Assembly (NCBI RefSeq): GCF_000661915.1
Contig: NZ_CP007509.1
Location: forward strand, 3,427,501 to 3,491,500
Source: Stutzerimonas decontaminans
GTDB taxonomy: Bacteria > Pseudomonadota > Gammaproteobacteria > Pseudomonadales > Pseudomonadaceae
Direction of reading: 5' to 3'
DNA: 64,000 nucleotides
Shown here: positions 57,455 to 64,000 of the stretch, one piece after another
Position numbering within the stretch: the stretch's first letter is position 1
Layout: each line of letters starts with the position of its first letter
Translations under genes and position numbers: made by a program
Notes under the pieces: generated by a model
The model's database searches: none
What the model was told of the DNA's origin: nothing
What the model saw: the letters and a program-made list of their open reading frames with translations, nothing else

Positions 57455-57907
57455 TCAGGCGCGCAAGGCCGCAGCGAACGCTTCCAGCCACGGTTCGGCG
57501 TCGGACTCCGGTGTCACCGTCTCGCTGGCGTCGAGGCGCAGCATCTCCACGACTTCGCGTACGCCCAGCTCGGCATAGAGCTCGCGGATCAGCTCGCCGC
57601 CGCCACAGAAGGTGTCGCCATAGCTGGCATCACCCAGTGCGATGACGCCACCGGGCAAGCCGCTCCACGCCGGAAACTGATCGCGGATGGTCGAGTACAA
57701 CGGAATGAAGCTGTCTGGCAGCTCACCCATGCCCGTGGTCGAGGTCACGACCAGCAGCGCTTCAGGTGCGAACTCGAGAATCTGCGGCAGCTGCGCGCGG
57801 GGATCGTGCCAGGTTTCGAAACCGGCGGCTTTCAGCTGGCGTTCGGCGTGACGGGCAACATCTTCGGCGGTGCCGTAGACGCTCCCGGAAAGAATGGCGA
57901 CTTTCAT
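57455..57907 (-). CDS. Flavodoxin (MioC-like)
   Basis: A 150-residue flavodoxin-like protein. The FMN phosphate loop is SGSVYGTAEDVA; later FMN-contact loops are TSTTGMGELPD and GDASYGDTFCGGGE. MioC-type proteins serve as electron carriers, for example in biotin synthesis; the partner is not known here. ATG at 57907 (MKVAILSG) gives the family length. Confidence 0.88.
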   Translation of the reverse strand: MKVAILSGSVYGTAEDVARHAERQLKAAGFETWHDPRAQLPQILEFAPEALLVVTSTTGMGELPDSFIPLYSTIRDQFPAWSGLPGGVIALGDASYGDTFCGGGELIRELYAELGVREVVEMLRLDASETVTPESDAEPWLEAFAAALRA

Positions 57908-58141
57908 GTGCGCTCCGAGGCAATCAAAGCTGCGCATTATGCCGCAATCGCCGGGTCTGGTCGGCACGCCCTGCTCAGGCAAAGCCGTCCATCCAGAAAA
58001 AGCGCAGCGCACGGAACCCCCACCGCACCCACTTGTCATAGGGCCGATTGCCCCATCGCGACCATGTCGATCGCAGGCGTAACGTGGCATTGCTGCGCTA
58101 CACCAAAACCTGGAGGGCACTGTCCCTCCGAGGGTGTCCGC

Positions 58142-58768
58142 ATGGCGGAACAGACGATACTCAGCAAAGACGAACTGACCTTCATCCGCAAGTTGATGCA
58201 GCGCAATGGCAGCACCAGCGCCGAGCGCACGACAGGCTTTCGGATCGACGGCGGCGCGCAATCCAACGAACTGCTGCTGCAGCTGGCCGCTCGCGCCAAC
58301 CTGTCATTGCAGGCGGAATTCGAGGATTTCCGCATGTCCTTCCCGCTGCAGCTCAGGGAAGACGAATTACACAGTCTCGACCTGCAGCTGGCGCCGCCGG
58401 TGATCTACGAGCGCGGGCCAACCACACGTGCATGGCGCCTGCATCTGGACGAGCCGCTGCCCCTGCTGAAGAACGATGGCGGCGAAAGCTCGCTCAGCGT
58501 CCATGAGCTGTCTCCGCACGGCCTCCTGGTAGATGCCGGCAAGGATCGCAAGCCGCCCAAGCACTTCCACTTGCGTCTGGCGCTTCCGGATGACACCCCG
58601 CTGGAGATCGACGCTCATCGTGTTCGTGAGCTCAAGGGGGGGATGGCCGCCTACGAAGTGGAATACACCCAGGAAAAGGACGCCGAACGCATCCGCTCCT
58701 TCCTCTATCGCCAGCACCAACGTTTGCATCCCGATTTGCAGCCTGAGGTGCCCGCCGATCTGGTGTAA
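58142..58768 (+). CDS. PilZ-like protein with degenerate c-di-GMP motif
   Basis: A 208-residue protein: an N-terminal region (1-110) and a PilZ-like barrel from about 112. The usual (D/N)xSxxG reads ELSPHG (122-127) and RxxxR is not clearly present (RGPTTR, 91-96, is one residue too long), so c-di-GMP binding is doubtful. A small hairpin lies just before the gene. Next to a flavodoxin gene and folM, as in P. aeruginosa. Confidence 0.7.
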   Translation: MAEQTILSKDELTFIRKLMQRNGSTSAERTTGFRIDGGAQSNELLLQLAARANLSLQAEFEDFRMSFPLQLREDELHSLDLQLAPPVIYERGPTTRAWRLHLDEPLPLLKNDGGESSLSVHELSPHGLLVDAGKDRKPPKHFHLRLALPDDTPLEIDAHRVRELKGGMAAYEVEYTQEKDAERIRSFLYRQHQRLHPDLQPEVPADLV

Positions 58769-58834
58769 GCTGCCACGCCTGTTAGTGACCGCCTCGCAGG
58801 TCGGCGGTCCGCCCATTTCCGGCAGTGGATATAC

Positions 58835-59539
58835 ATGCACCAGGCCCCGATTCTCATCACCGGTGCCAGCCAGCGGATCGGACTGCATTGTGCCGAACGG
58901 CTGCTGGAAGACGGCTTCCCGGTTATCGTCACCTACCGCCGCGAACGCGACAGCATCGACCGACTGCGCACGCTCGGCGCTCACACGCTGAAGGCAGATT
59001 TCAGCGATGAAGCAGGTATCACGGGCTTTATCGCCGCACTCCGACAGCAGACCGCAAGCCTGAGAGCGATCGTCCACAACGCCTCCGAATGGCGCCCGGA
59101 TGCGCCCGGGCAGGAAGCCGAGGCGTTCCGTCAGCTGTTTCAGGTGCACATGCTCGCGCCCTACCTGATCAACCTGCACTGCGCCGACCTGCTGCGCCAC
59201 GGCGGGCCGGCGGACATCGTGCATATCGGCGACGACGTCACCCGCAAAGGCAGCAAGAAACATATCGCCTACGCGGCAAGCAAGGCGGGTCTGGACAACC
59301 TGACGCTGTCTTTTGCGGCCAGCCTCGCCCCGGCGATCAAGGTCAACGGCATCGCCCCGGCATTGATCCAGTTCAACGCGGACGACGACGCCGAATATCG
59401 CCGCAAGGCATTGGCCAAGTCCGCGCTGGGCATCGAACCCGGCGCCGAGGTGATCTATCAGAGCCTGCGCTACCTGCTCGACAACCCCTACGTCACCGGC
59501 ACCACACTGACCGTGAACGGCGGCCGCCACCTGATCTGA
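58835..59539 (+). CDS. folM: Dihydromonapterin reductase FolM
   Basis: A 234-residue short-chain dehydrogenase reducing dihydromonapterin to tetrahydromonapterin, the cofactor for phenylalanine hydroxylase in pseudomonads. The nucleotide-binding motif is GASQRIG and the catalytic Tyr-Lys pair is in AYAASKAGLDNL. folX follows after 18 nt. Confidence 0.93.
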   Translation: MHQAPILITGASQRIGLHCAERLLEDGFPVIVTYRRERDSIDRLRTLGAHTLKADFSDEAGITGFIAALRQQTASLRAIVHNASEWRPDAPGQEAEAFRQLFQVHMLAPYLINLHCADLLRHGGPADIVHIGDDVTRKGSKKHIAYAASKAGLDNLTLSFAASLAPAIKVNGIAPALIQFNADDDAEYRRKALAKSALGIEPGAEVIYQSLRYLLDNPYVTGTTLTVNGGRHLI

Positions 59540-59557
59540 AGACTGCAAGGAGTCCCC

Positions 59558-59932
59558 ATGCCCAGACTGGAACCCGCGATGGCGCGCATCCGCGTCAAGG
59601 ATCTACGCCTACGCACTTATATCGGCATCAAGGAAGAGGAAATCCTCAATCGCCAGGACGTGCTGATCAATCTGACCATGCTCTACCCGGCCGCCGAGGC
59701 GGTGCGTGAGAACGACATCGAACAGGCACTGAACTACCGCACCATCACCAAGGCGATCATCCAGCACGTCGAAGACAATCGCTTCGCCCTGCTTGAACGG
59801 CTGACCCAGGAGATTCTCGACCTGGTCATGCGCTACCCGCAGGTGCGCTACGCCGAAGTGGAAGTCGACAAACCCCACGCGCTGCGCTTCGCCGAGTCCG
59901 TATCGATCACCCTGGCAGCGCATCGGGATTGA
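59558..59932 (+). CDS. folX: Dihydroneopterin triphosphate 2'-epimerase FolX
   Basis: A 124-residue FolB-fold epimerase converting dihydroneopterin triphosphate to dihydromonapterin triphosphate, the step before FolM. Motifs: [29 protein letters not shown] and [16 protein letters not shown]. Same-strand partner of folM; a folE1 gene often found between them is absent here. Confidence 0.93.
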   Translation: MPRLEPAMARIRVKDLRLRTYIGIKEEEILNRQDVLINLTMLYPAAEAVRENDIEQALNYRTITKAIIQHVEDNRFALLERLTQEILDLVMRYPQVRYAEVEVDKPHALRFAESVSITLAAHRD

Positions 59933-60008
59933 ACCTGCGCAAGGCTGGCCGGCTCACTGACGCGAGGTTATGATCCGGCCGACCTCAGCCAACGCCGAGA
60001 CCCACGAG

Positions 60009-60302
60009 ATGAACGATCAAGAACGCACCGAACTGGAAGCCGCTGCCTTCCGCCGCCTGGTCCAGCACCTGCGCACCCGTCCCGATGCCCAGAACATCGA
60101 CCTGATGAACCTCGCCGGTTTCTGTCGCAACTGCCTGTCGAAATGGTACAAGGCTGCCGCGGACGATTTGGAGATCGAAGTCAGCATCGACCAGGCCCGC
60201 GAAGAGGTGTATGGCATGCCGTACAGCGAATGGAAGAAACGCTATCAGAAGGAAGCGACTGCCGAGCAGCAGGCCGCTTTCGACAAGGCACAGAAAGAAT
60301 GA
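60009..60302 (+). CDS. DUF1244 family protein
   Basis: A 97-residue protein with the DUF1244 core: AFRRLVQHL ... NIDLMNLAGFCRNCLSKWYK ... YGMPYSEWKKRY. It has two conserved cysteines (FCRNC). Function unknown. ATG at 60009; it ends in an ATGA overlap with the HopJ-family gene. Confidence 0.88.
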   Translation: MNDQERTELEAAAFRRLVQHLRTRPDAQNIDLMNLAGFCRNCLSKWYKAAADDLEIEVSIDQAREEVYGMPYSEWKKRYQKEATAEQQAAFDKAQKE

Positions 60303-60640
60303 AAGACCTGAAGGATTTCCGCGCCAGCCTGCGCAATCGCAACCACGCGTTCAGCGAAACACTCGCCTTCATCGAAGGCGCTTACGACTATCAGCCGAGC
60401 CGCTTCGTCAACGGCACACTGGAGAACGCCGCCGGCGAGAACGAAGGTTCCTGCAAGACGCTGGGCCTGGCGTTGCTGGAAGGGTTCAGTACAGAAGAGG
60501 CTCTGCTTGCATTCGGCGAGCACTATCAGGCGGTACTGGCCAACCCGAACGGCAGCGACCACCGCAACATTCGTGCGCTGATGGAAACCGGCCTGCCCGG
60601 CGTGCGTTTCGATACCCAACCCATCAAACGCAAGCAATAG
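60299..60640 (+). CDS. HopJ-type family protein
   Basis: A 113-residue protein of the HopJ type III effector family by resemblance (ETLAFIEGAYDYQPSRFVNG, ENEGSCKTLGLALLEGF, FGEHYQAVLA). The effector label is historical: the gene is a core-genome partner of DUF1244 and no secretion system is nearby, so a housekeeping role is more likely. Translationally coupled to DUF1244. Confidence 0.85.
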   Translation: MKDLKDFRASLRNRNHAFSETLAFIEGAYDYQPSRFVNGTLENAAGENEGSCKTLGLALLEGFSTEEALLAFGEHYQAVLANPNGSDHRNIRALMETGLPGVRFDTQPIKRKQ

Positions 60641-60689
60641 CGCTTCGCTGCTCCCCACAAGCGAGTCGGGCATCGCCCGGCTCCCGCAA

Positions 60690-60800
60690 TAAAAAGGGTC
60701 ATCCCAAGCACTAGGGGAAGGCTGAAGGAGCGGATGACCCGAAAACCGTTGGAAGCCACCTTAGCCATCCGCTGCCGCCGCGGATAATTCAGCTTCTGCA
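60690..60800 (-). ncRNA. Candidate small RNA on the minus strand (orphan terminator)
   Basis: On the minus strand, GGGTCATCC and GGATGACCC (60732-60740 and 60696-60704) form a 9-bp stem followed by T5, a Rho-independent terminator with a large loop (about 27 nt). No minus-strand gene lies upstream in this gap: both flanking genes run on the plus strand. The transcript would start around 60780-60820 and be roughly 90-130 nt. No known sRNA family was recognised; the upstream promoter is not clear. The 3' end is better supported than the 5' end. Confidence 0.5.
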
Positions 60801-60874
60801 TACAACCCATAGTCATCGACTATCCCGCTGCGCCACGCCTCTCGACGAAACCCCGCCTTATTCAGGAGACGCCA

Positions 60875-61630
60875 ATGCCCGTATCCGCCCTTTCCGGCCC
60901 GCAATACCTGCGCGAAGGCCTGCGCCTGGTGCTCAGCCCGGGGCTGCGTCTGTTCGTGATCCTGCCGCTGACGGTGAACGTGCTGCTGTTCTTCGGCCTG
61001 ATCTGGTTCGCGGTCGGCCAGTTCAGCGGCTGGGTCGACACCTTCATGCCCAACCTGCCGACCTGGCTCGCCTTTCTCGAATACATCCTATGGCCCTTGT
61101 TCGTCGCGCTGGTGGTGCTGATGGTGTTCTTCAGCTTCACCATGCTGGCCAACATCATCGCCGCTCCGTTCAACGGCTTTCTGGCGGAAAAGGTCGAGGT
61201 GGTGGTACGCGGTGAGGATGCCGCGCCGCCCTTCAGCTGGGCCGAACTGCTGGCCATGCTGCCACGCACGATTGGCCGCGAACTTCGCAAGCTGGCCTAT
61301 TTCGCGCCGCGTGCCCTGGCGCTGCTGGTGCTTTCATTCATCCCCGTGCTGAACCTTGCTGCCGCACCGTTATGGCTGCTGTTCGGCGTATGGATGATGG
61401 CCGTTCAATACATCGACTACCCGGCAGACAACAACAAGCTGAGCTGGGCGGACATGATGGGCTGGTTGCGCCAGCGACGTTGGCAAAGCCTGAGCTTTGG
61501 TGCGGTGACCTACGCGGCACTGCTGGTACCGGTATTGAACCTGCTCATCATGCCGGCGGCGGTGGCGGGTGCAACGTTGTTCTGGGTTCGCGAGGGCGGC
61601 CCGAATCGACAGCTGGATCGACAAGGCTGA
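60875..61630 (+). CDS. cysZ: Sulfate transporter CysZ
   Basis: A 251-residue EI24-family membrane protein mediating sulfate uptake for cysteine synthesis. Recognisable: [50 protein letters not shown], and [20 protein letters not shown]. About four to six helices. AGGAG precedes the ATG. Monocistronic. Confidence 0.92.
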   Translation: MPVSALSGPQYLREGLRLVLSPGLRLFVILPLTVNVLLFFGLIWFAVGQFSGWVDTFMPNLPTWLAFLEYILWPLFVALVVLMVFFSFTMLANIIAAPFNGFLAEKVEVVVRGEDAAPPFSWAELLAMLPRTIGRELRKLAYFAPRALALLVLSFIPVLNLAAAPLWLLFGVWMMAVQYIDYPADNNKLSWADMMGWLRQRRWQSLSFGAVTYAALLVPVLNLLIMPAAVAGATLFWVREGGPNRQLDRQG

Positions 61631-61879
61631 TCTAGCGTAACGGTAGAATCGCTACCGCTGGACGACCCCAGGCTGCTGGCAGCCGCAACAGCGCGCGGAG
61701 TCAACGCGGAAGCCATGCAGTTCATGCTCTCGCGCATGAAAGACGCCGGACTTGAGACCAGCCACCTACTGGCGAAAAAACGCCCGGCAGACGATGAAAC
61801 CGTCCAGCATGGTGGGCATGGCCAGGAGTGGCGAGGCGGCACTGCCATTGCAGCAGCGCCGCCAGGATGCAGGCTGCCG

Positions 61880-62152
61880 TTATTGCTTGATCAACTTCAG
61901 GTAGTCCGCGAGAGTCTGAGCATCGGCTGACTTCACCGTCATGCCATCCGGCCCGGCGCCGATCTCGGTGAATTGCTTGGCAGGCTCACCAGTTGCCTTG
62001 AATTCCTTCAGTTCGGCTGAGTCCGCGCGAAAAACCCACAGACGTCCATCTTCTACCTCGGTGACAAAACCGGGCTTGTCGTATTGGCTGGCAAATACGG
62101 TTGTGGCAAAAACGCTGGTGAACAGCATGGCAGTCAAGGCTATACGCTTCAT
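61880..62152 (-). CDS. 90-residue secreted hypothetical protein
   Basis: Has a clear Sec signal peptide (about 1-21, MKRIALTAMLFTSVFATTVFA) and a soluble mature part of about 69 residues, Lys/Glu/Asp-rich with no cysteines (YDKPGFVTEVEDGRLWVF ... MTVKSADAQTLADYLKL). No recognised domain. ATG at 62152 is preceded by AGGA at 6 nt; an in-frame ATG two codons earlier is less well placed. Confidence 0.72.
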   Translation of the reverse strand: MKRIALTAMLFTSVFATTVFASQYDKPGFVTEVEDGRLWVFRADSAELKEFKATGEPAKQFTEIGAGPDGMTVKSADAQTLADYLKLIKQ

Positions 62153-62249
62153 GATCATTCCTGTACGTGGTTGAACTGGCGATCACAATGCTGATGCTTC
62201 TTTACACGGATGTTGCAAATGCCCGCATACGGATGTGCGAATGTATCGA

Positions 62250-62416
62250 TATATTTCGGCGCGCAACTAGGCAGCGATTTGTTGGCCGTGATCCTTAAAA
62301 CTGGCAGCAATCATCGCAACCAGGATGTGTGTAGAGCCAAGTGGCCGCTCCCATAGCAAGTCACTTACTACGACCACTGCACGCTGCGTCAGGCCCTTAT
62401 TCGTCGGGGCCTTTTC
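62250..62416 (+). ncRNA. Candidate small RNA on the plus strand (orphan terminator)
   Basis: AGGCCC (62391-62396) and GGGCCT (62407-62412) form a stem with a 10-nt loop followed by TTTTC, an intrinsic terminator on the plus strand. The nearest upstream plus-strand gene (cysZ) ends 760 nt earlier, with a minus-strand gene between, so an independent transcript is likely. TATATT at 62250-62255 is a possible -10, without a good -35. A GGATGT motif (62323-62328), a possible RsmA/CsrA site, lies inside; two more (62208-62213, 62231-62236) lie just upstream. Confidence 0.45.
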
Positions 62417-62447
62417 GTTCTTCAGCGGAAGCAATGGCCGAAGCCTT

Positions 62448-62645
62448 TTACAGCGGCCCCGGATCAGGCATTGGATCAGGAGGCGGAGCTTCTTTCTGCA
62501 GTTGCTCGAGCACTTCTTCCGGCAGCTCATCCGGGCCGTCCAGCTCGGTGTCGCTTTCGGCGTCGTCCAGATCGTTGAGCGGCGATTCGTCGGCTCGCCA
62601 CGGCCAGAACGGCGGCGAGGGTTGGTGCGATTCGATACCAGGCAT
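62448..62645 (-). CDS. 65-residue acidic proline-rich hypothetical protein
   Basis: Product begins MPGIESHQPSPPFWPWRADE, continues with an Asp/Glu-rich middle (DLDDAESDTELDGPDELPEE) and ends in a PDPMPDPG stretch. GAGAGGA lies about 7 nt before the ATG. No domain is recognised; it should be disordered and strongly acidic. Function unknown. Confidence 0.6.
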   Translation of the reverse strand: MPGIESHQPSPPFWPWRADESPLNDLDDAESDTELDGPDELPEEVLEQLQKEAPPPDPMPDPGPL

Positions 62646-62709
62646 GACGGCGTCCTCTCGAGGGGTCTGCAGGTTAGGCACGCATCTAACCGCCGGGTTC
62701 GAAAGGCAA

Positions 62710-62739
62710 GGCACCGCCCGGCGCAATCCGGGCGGTGCC
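62710..62739 (-). terminator. Strong hairpin after livM
   Basis: GGCACCGCCCGG (62710-62721) and CCGGGCGGTGCC (62728-62739) form a perfect 12-bp stem with a 6-nt loop, 12 nt after the livM stop on the minus strand. The T-run is weak, but its strength and place suggest the end of this transcript unit or an RNA-stabilising hairpin. Confidence 0.65.
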
Positions 62740-62750
62740 GCATCCAGCTG

Positions 62751-63758
62751 TTACTTGAAGTTGCGCTTCACCAGCCGTTCCAGCCAGCCGACGATGCCAG
62801 AGCGGAACAGCAGCACGCAGAGCACGAAGATCACCCCGAGAATGACGTGCACCCACTCGCCCAGCGGGCCATTCGACAGCGAGCTCTGCAGCGTCACCAC
62901 CACGGTGGCGCCAACCAGCGGGCCGAGGATGGTGCCGACGCCGCCGAGCAGGGTCATCAGGATGACTTCGCCGGACATGTGCCAGTGCGCATCGGTCAGC
63001 GAGGCCAGCTGGAACACCACGGTCTTGGTCGCGCCGGCCAGGCCGGCAAGCGCCGCGGAAATCACGAACGCCAGCAGCTTGTGCCGATCGACGTTGTAGC
63101 CGAGCGACACCGCACGCGGCTCGTTCTCGCGGATGGCCTTGAGCACCTGGCCGTACGGTGAGTGAATGGTGCGCTGGATGATGGCGAAGCCAATGACGAA
63201 CACCGCCAGCACGAAGTAGTACATGGCCATGTTGTTCTTCATGTCGACGAGGCCGAACAGATGCCCGCGCGGCACGCCCTGCAGACCGTTCTCGCCCCCG
63301 GTAAACGGCGCCTGAACGAAGACGAAGAACACCAACTGCGCCAGCGCCAGGGTGATCATCGCGAAGTAGATGCCCTGCCTGCGGATCGCCAACATGCCGA
63401 ACAGCGCACCGAGCACCGTCGAGGCCAGGGTGCCGGCGAGTATCCCCAGCTCGGTACTGAGCCCACTGTAGCTGCTCAGCATGTAGCCGGTGATGTAGCC
63501 GCCGGTGGCAAAGAACGCCGCATGGCCGAAGGACAGCAGCCCCGCGTAGCCGAGCAGCAGGTTGAAGGCGCAGGCGAACAGGGCGAAGCACAGCAGCTTC
63601 ATCAGGAACACCGGATACACCGCCAGCGGCGCCAACAGCGCGATCACCAGCAACACCGCATAGAAAATCTTCTGCCGCCGTGCGGCCGCGTGCCTGCGCT
63701 CGCGTACCACACTGGCCTGCCGCAGCGATGCGGCCTGCACGTTTGCCGGATTCGTCAT
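62751..63758 (-). CDS. livM: Branched-chain amino acid ABC transporter permease LivM
   Basis: A 335-residue inner-membrane permease with about nine helices; FALFACAFNLLLGYAGLLSF and GGVGTILGPLVGATVVV are typical of LivM. It pairs with LivH to import leucine, isoleucine and valine. ATG at 63758 has AAGGAGG at 7 nt, better placed than the ATG at 63764, which overlaps the livH stop with only 1 nt spacing. The ATPase genes usually following are not downstream, where a strong hairpin lies instead. Confidence 0.92.
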   Translation of the reverse strand: MTNPANVQAASLRQASVVRERRHAAARRQKIFYAVLLVIALLAPLAVYPVFLMKLLCFALFACAFNLLLGYAGLLSFGHAAFFATGGYITGYMLSSYSGLSTELGILAGTLASTVLGALFGMLAIRRQGIYFAMITLALAQLVFFVFVQAPFTGGENGLQGVPRGHLFGLVDMKNNMAMYYFVLAVFVIGFAIIQRTIHSPYGQVLKAIRENEPRAVSLGYNVDRHKLLAFVISAALAGLAGATKTVVFQLASLTDAHWHMSGEVILMTLLGGVGTILGPLVGATVVVTLQSSLSNGPLGEWVHVILGVIFVLCVLLFRSGIVGWLERLVKRNFK

Positions 63759-63760
63759 GC

Positions 63761-64000
63761 TCATGCCTCCTTACCAAAGAGTCCCGCAGGACGAATCAGC
63801 AACACCGCCACCATGACCAGGAACACCACGGTGTTGGCAGCTTCCGGATAGAACACCTTGGTCAGCCCCTCGATCAGACCCATGGCGATGCCGGTGATGA
63901 TGGCACCGAGGATCGAGCCCATGCCGCCGATCACCACCACGGCGAACACCACGATCAGCAGGTTCGAGCCCATGCCCGGCGTCACCGCGTAGATCGGCGC
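63761..64000 (-). CDS. livH: Branched-chain amino acid ABC transporter permease LivH, C-terminal part
   Basis: The last 79 codons of a gene that continues beyond the right edge. The sequence (VTPGMGSNLLIVVFAVVVIGG, then MGSILGAIITGIAMGLIEGL) is the LivH C-terminal helix region and conserved GGMGSILGA loop. Tightly linked to livM, with only 2 nt between the stop and the preferred livM ATG. Confidence 0.9.
   Translation of the reverse strand, partial: APIYAVTPGMGSNLLIVVFAVVVIGGMGSILGAIITGIAMGLIEGLTKVFYPEAANTVVFLVMVAVLLIRPAGLFGKEA

Noticed and set aside
62690..62745. GGTTCGAA-like string next to the livM hairpin as a possible tRNA T-arm
   Set aside because: The rest of a cloverleaf and a CCA end are missing.
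62325..63161. Plus-strand 278-codon frame over the livM region
   Set aside because: Antisense to livM and the acidic small protein; no domain.

Overview
This is a 64 kb chromosomal window from a high-GC gammaproteobacterium of the Pseudomonas sensu lato group. Stutzerimonas (the old P. stutzeri group) is the best guess. The evidence is the gene order: dsbC-xerD, rpsP-rimM-trmD-rplS, rhlB, moaCDE, purU-mvaT-sbcB, pyk-ferredoxin reductase-membrane diguanylate cyclase-fumarase, olsBA, and folM-folX, together with an MvaT-type H-NS-like protein instead of H-NS. Species assignment is inference. No phage, insertion sequence, CRISPR array, rRNA or tRNA was recognised. The window is almost entirely core genome, but it contains one conserved and poorly understood membrane operon and two candidate small RNAs.

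Layout. 1-6.2 kb, minus strand: start of homoserine dehydrogenase, a GFA-family zinc protein, dsbC, xerD, the rpsP-rimM-trmD-rplS translation operon and ffh. 6.5-8.6 kb, plus: a CcsA-like cytochrome c assembly protein and a CNNM/CorC transporter. 8.6-13 kb: purT, a Nudix-gamma carbonic anhydrase-DUF1289 operon, a second Nudix hydrolase, an L,D-transpeptidase and a YqfO-like protein. 13-21.4 kb, minus: purL and the aapJQMP amino-acid ABC transporter. 21.7-29.4 kb: carboxylesterase, rhlB, a 54-residue membrane protein, moaCDE, a PIN-PhoH ATPase, a cation diffusion facilitator and yaaA. 30.2-37.1 kb: algA-type bifunctional enzyme, small proteins, a HerA-like ATPase, purU, mvaT and sbcB. 37.4-44.1 kb, plus: a six-gene overlapping operon RDD-SpoIIM-DUF4129-DUF4350-MoxR-DUF58. 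44.1-53 kb: a PilZ protein with two envelope proteins, pyruvate kinase, ferredoxin reductase, a GGDEF diguanylate cyclase, fumarase, a VF530 protein, a PfpI protein and a phospholipase D/cardiolipin synthase. 53.3-60.6 kb: acyl-CoA dehydrogenase-like protein, olsBA, acpH, class II aldolase, flavodoxin, a PilZ-like protein, folM-folX, and DUF1244-HopJ. 60.7-64 kb: cysZ, small secreted and acidic proteins, two candidate sRNAs and the end of a liv transporter operon.

How the parts work together. Three purine/one-carbon enzymes are dispersed here: PurU releases formate, PurT consumes formate, and PurL uses the product of PurT. Cyclic-di-GMP is represented by a six-helix diguanylate cyclase with intact active and inhibitory sites, a PilZ protein with an intact binding motif, and a second PilZ-like protein with a degenerate one. 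Membrane lipid adaptation is represented by olsBA (ornithine lipids), a phospholipase D-family synthase and ACP phosphodiesterase.

The best candidate for an undescribed system is the 37.4-44.1 kb operon: a MoxR AAA+ ATPase and a DUF58 protein, translationally coupled to four membrane proteins. Genes of this type are widespread, but I know of no established molecular function for the set. Candidate small RNAs at about 60.69-60.80 kb (minus) and 62.25-62.42 kb (plus) rest on orphan intrinsic terminators. All function calls come from reading motifs and recalling families; no database search was run.
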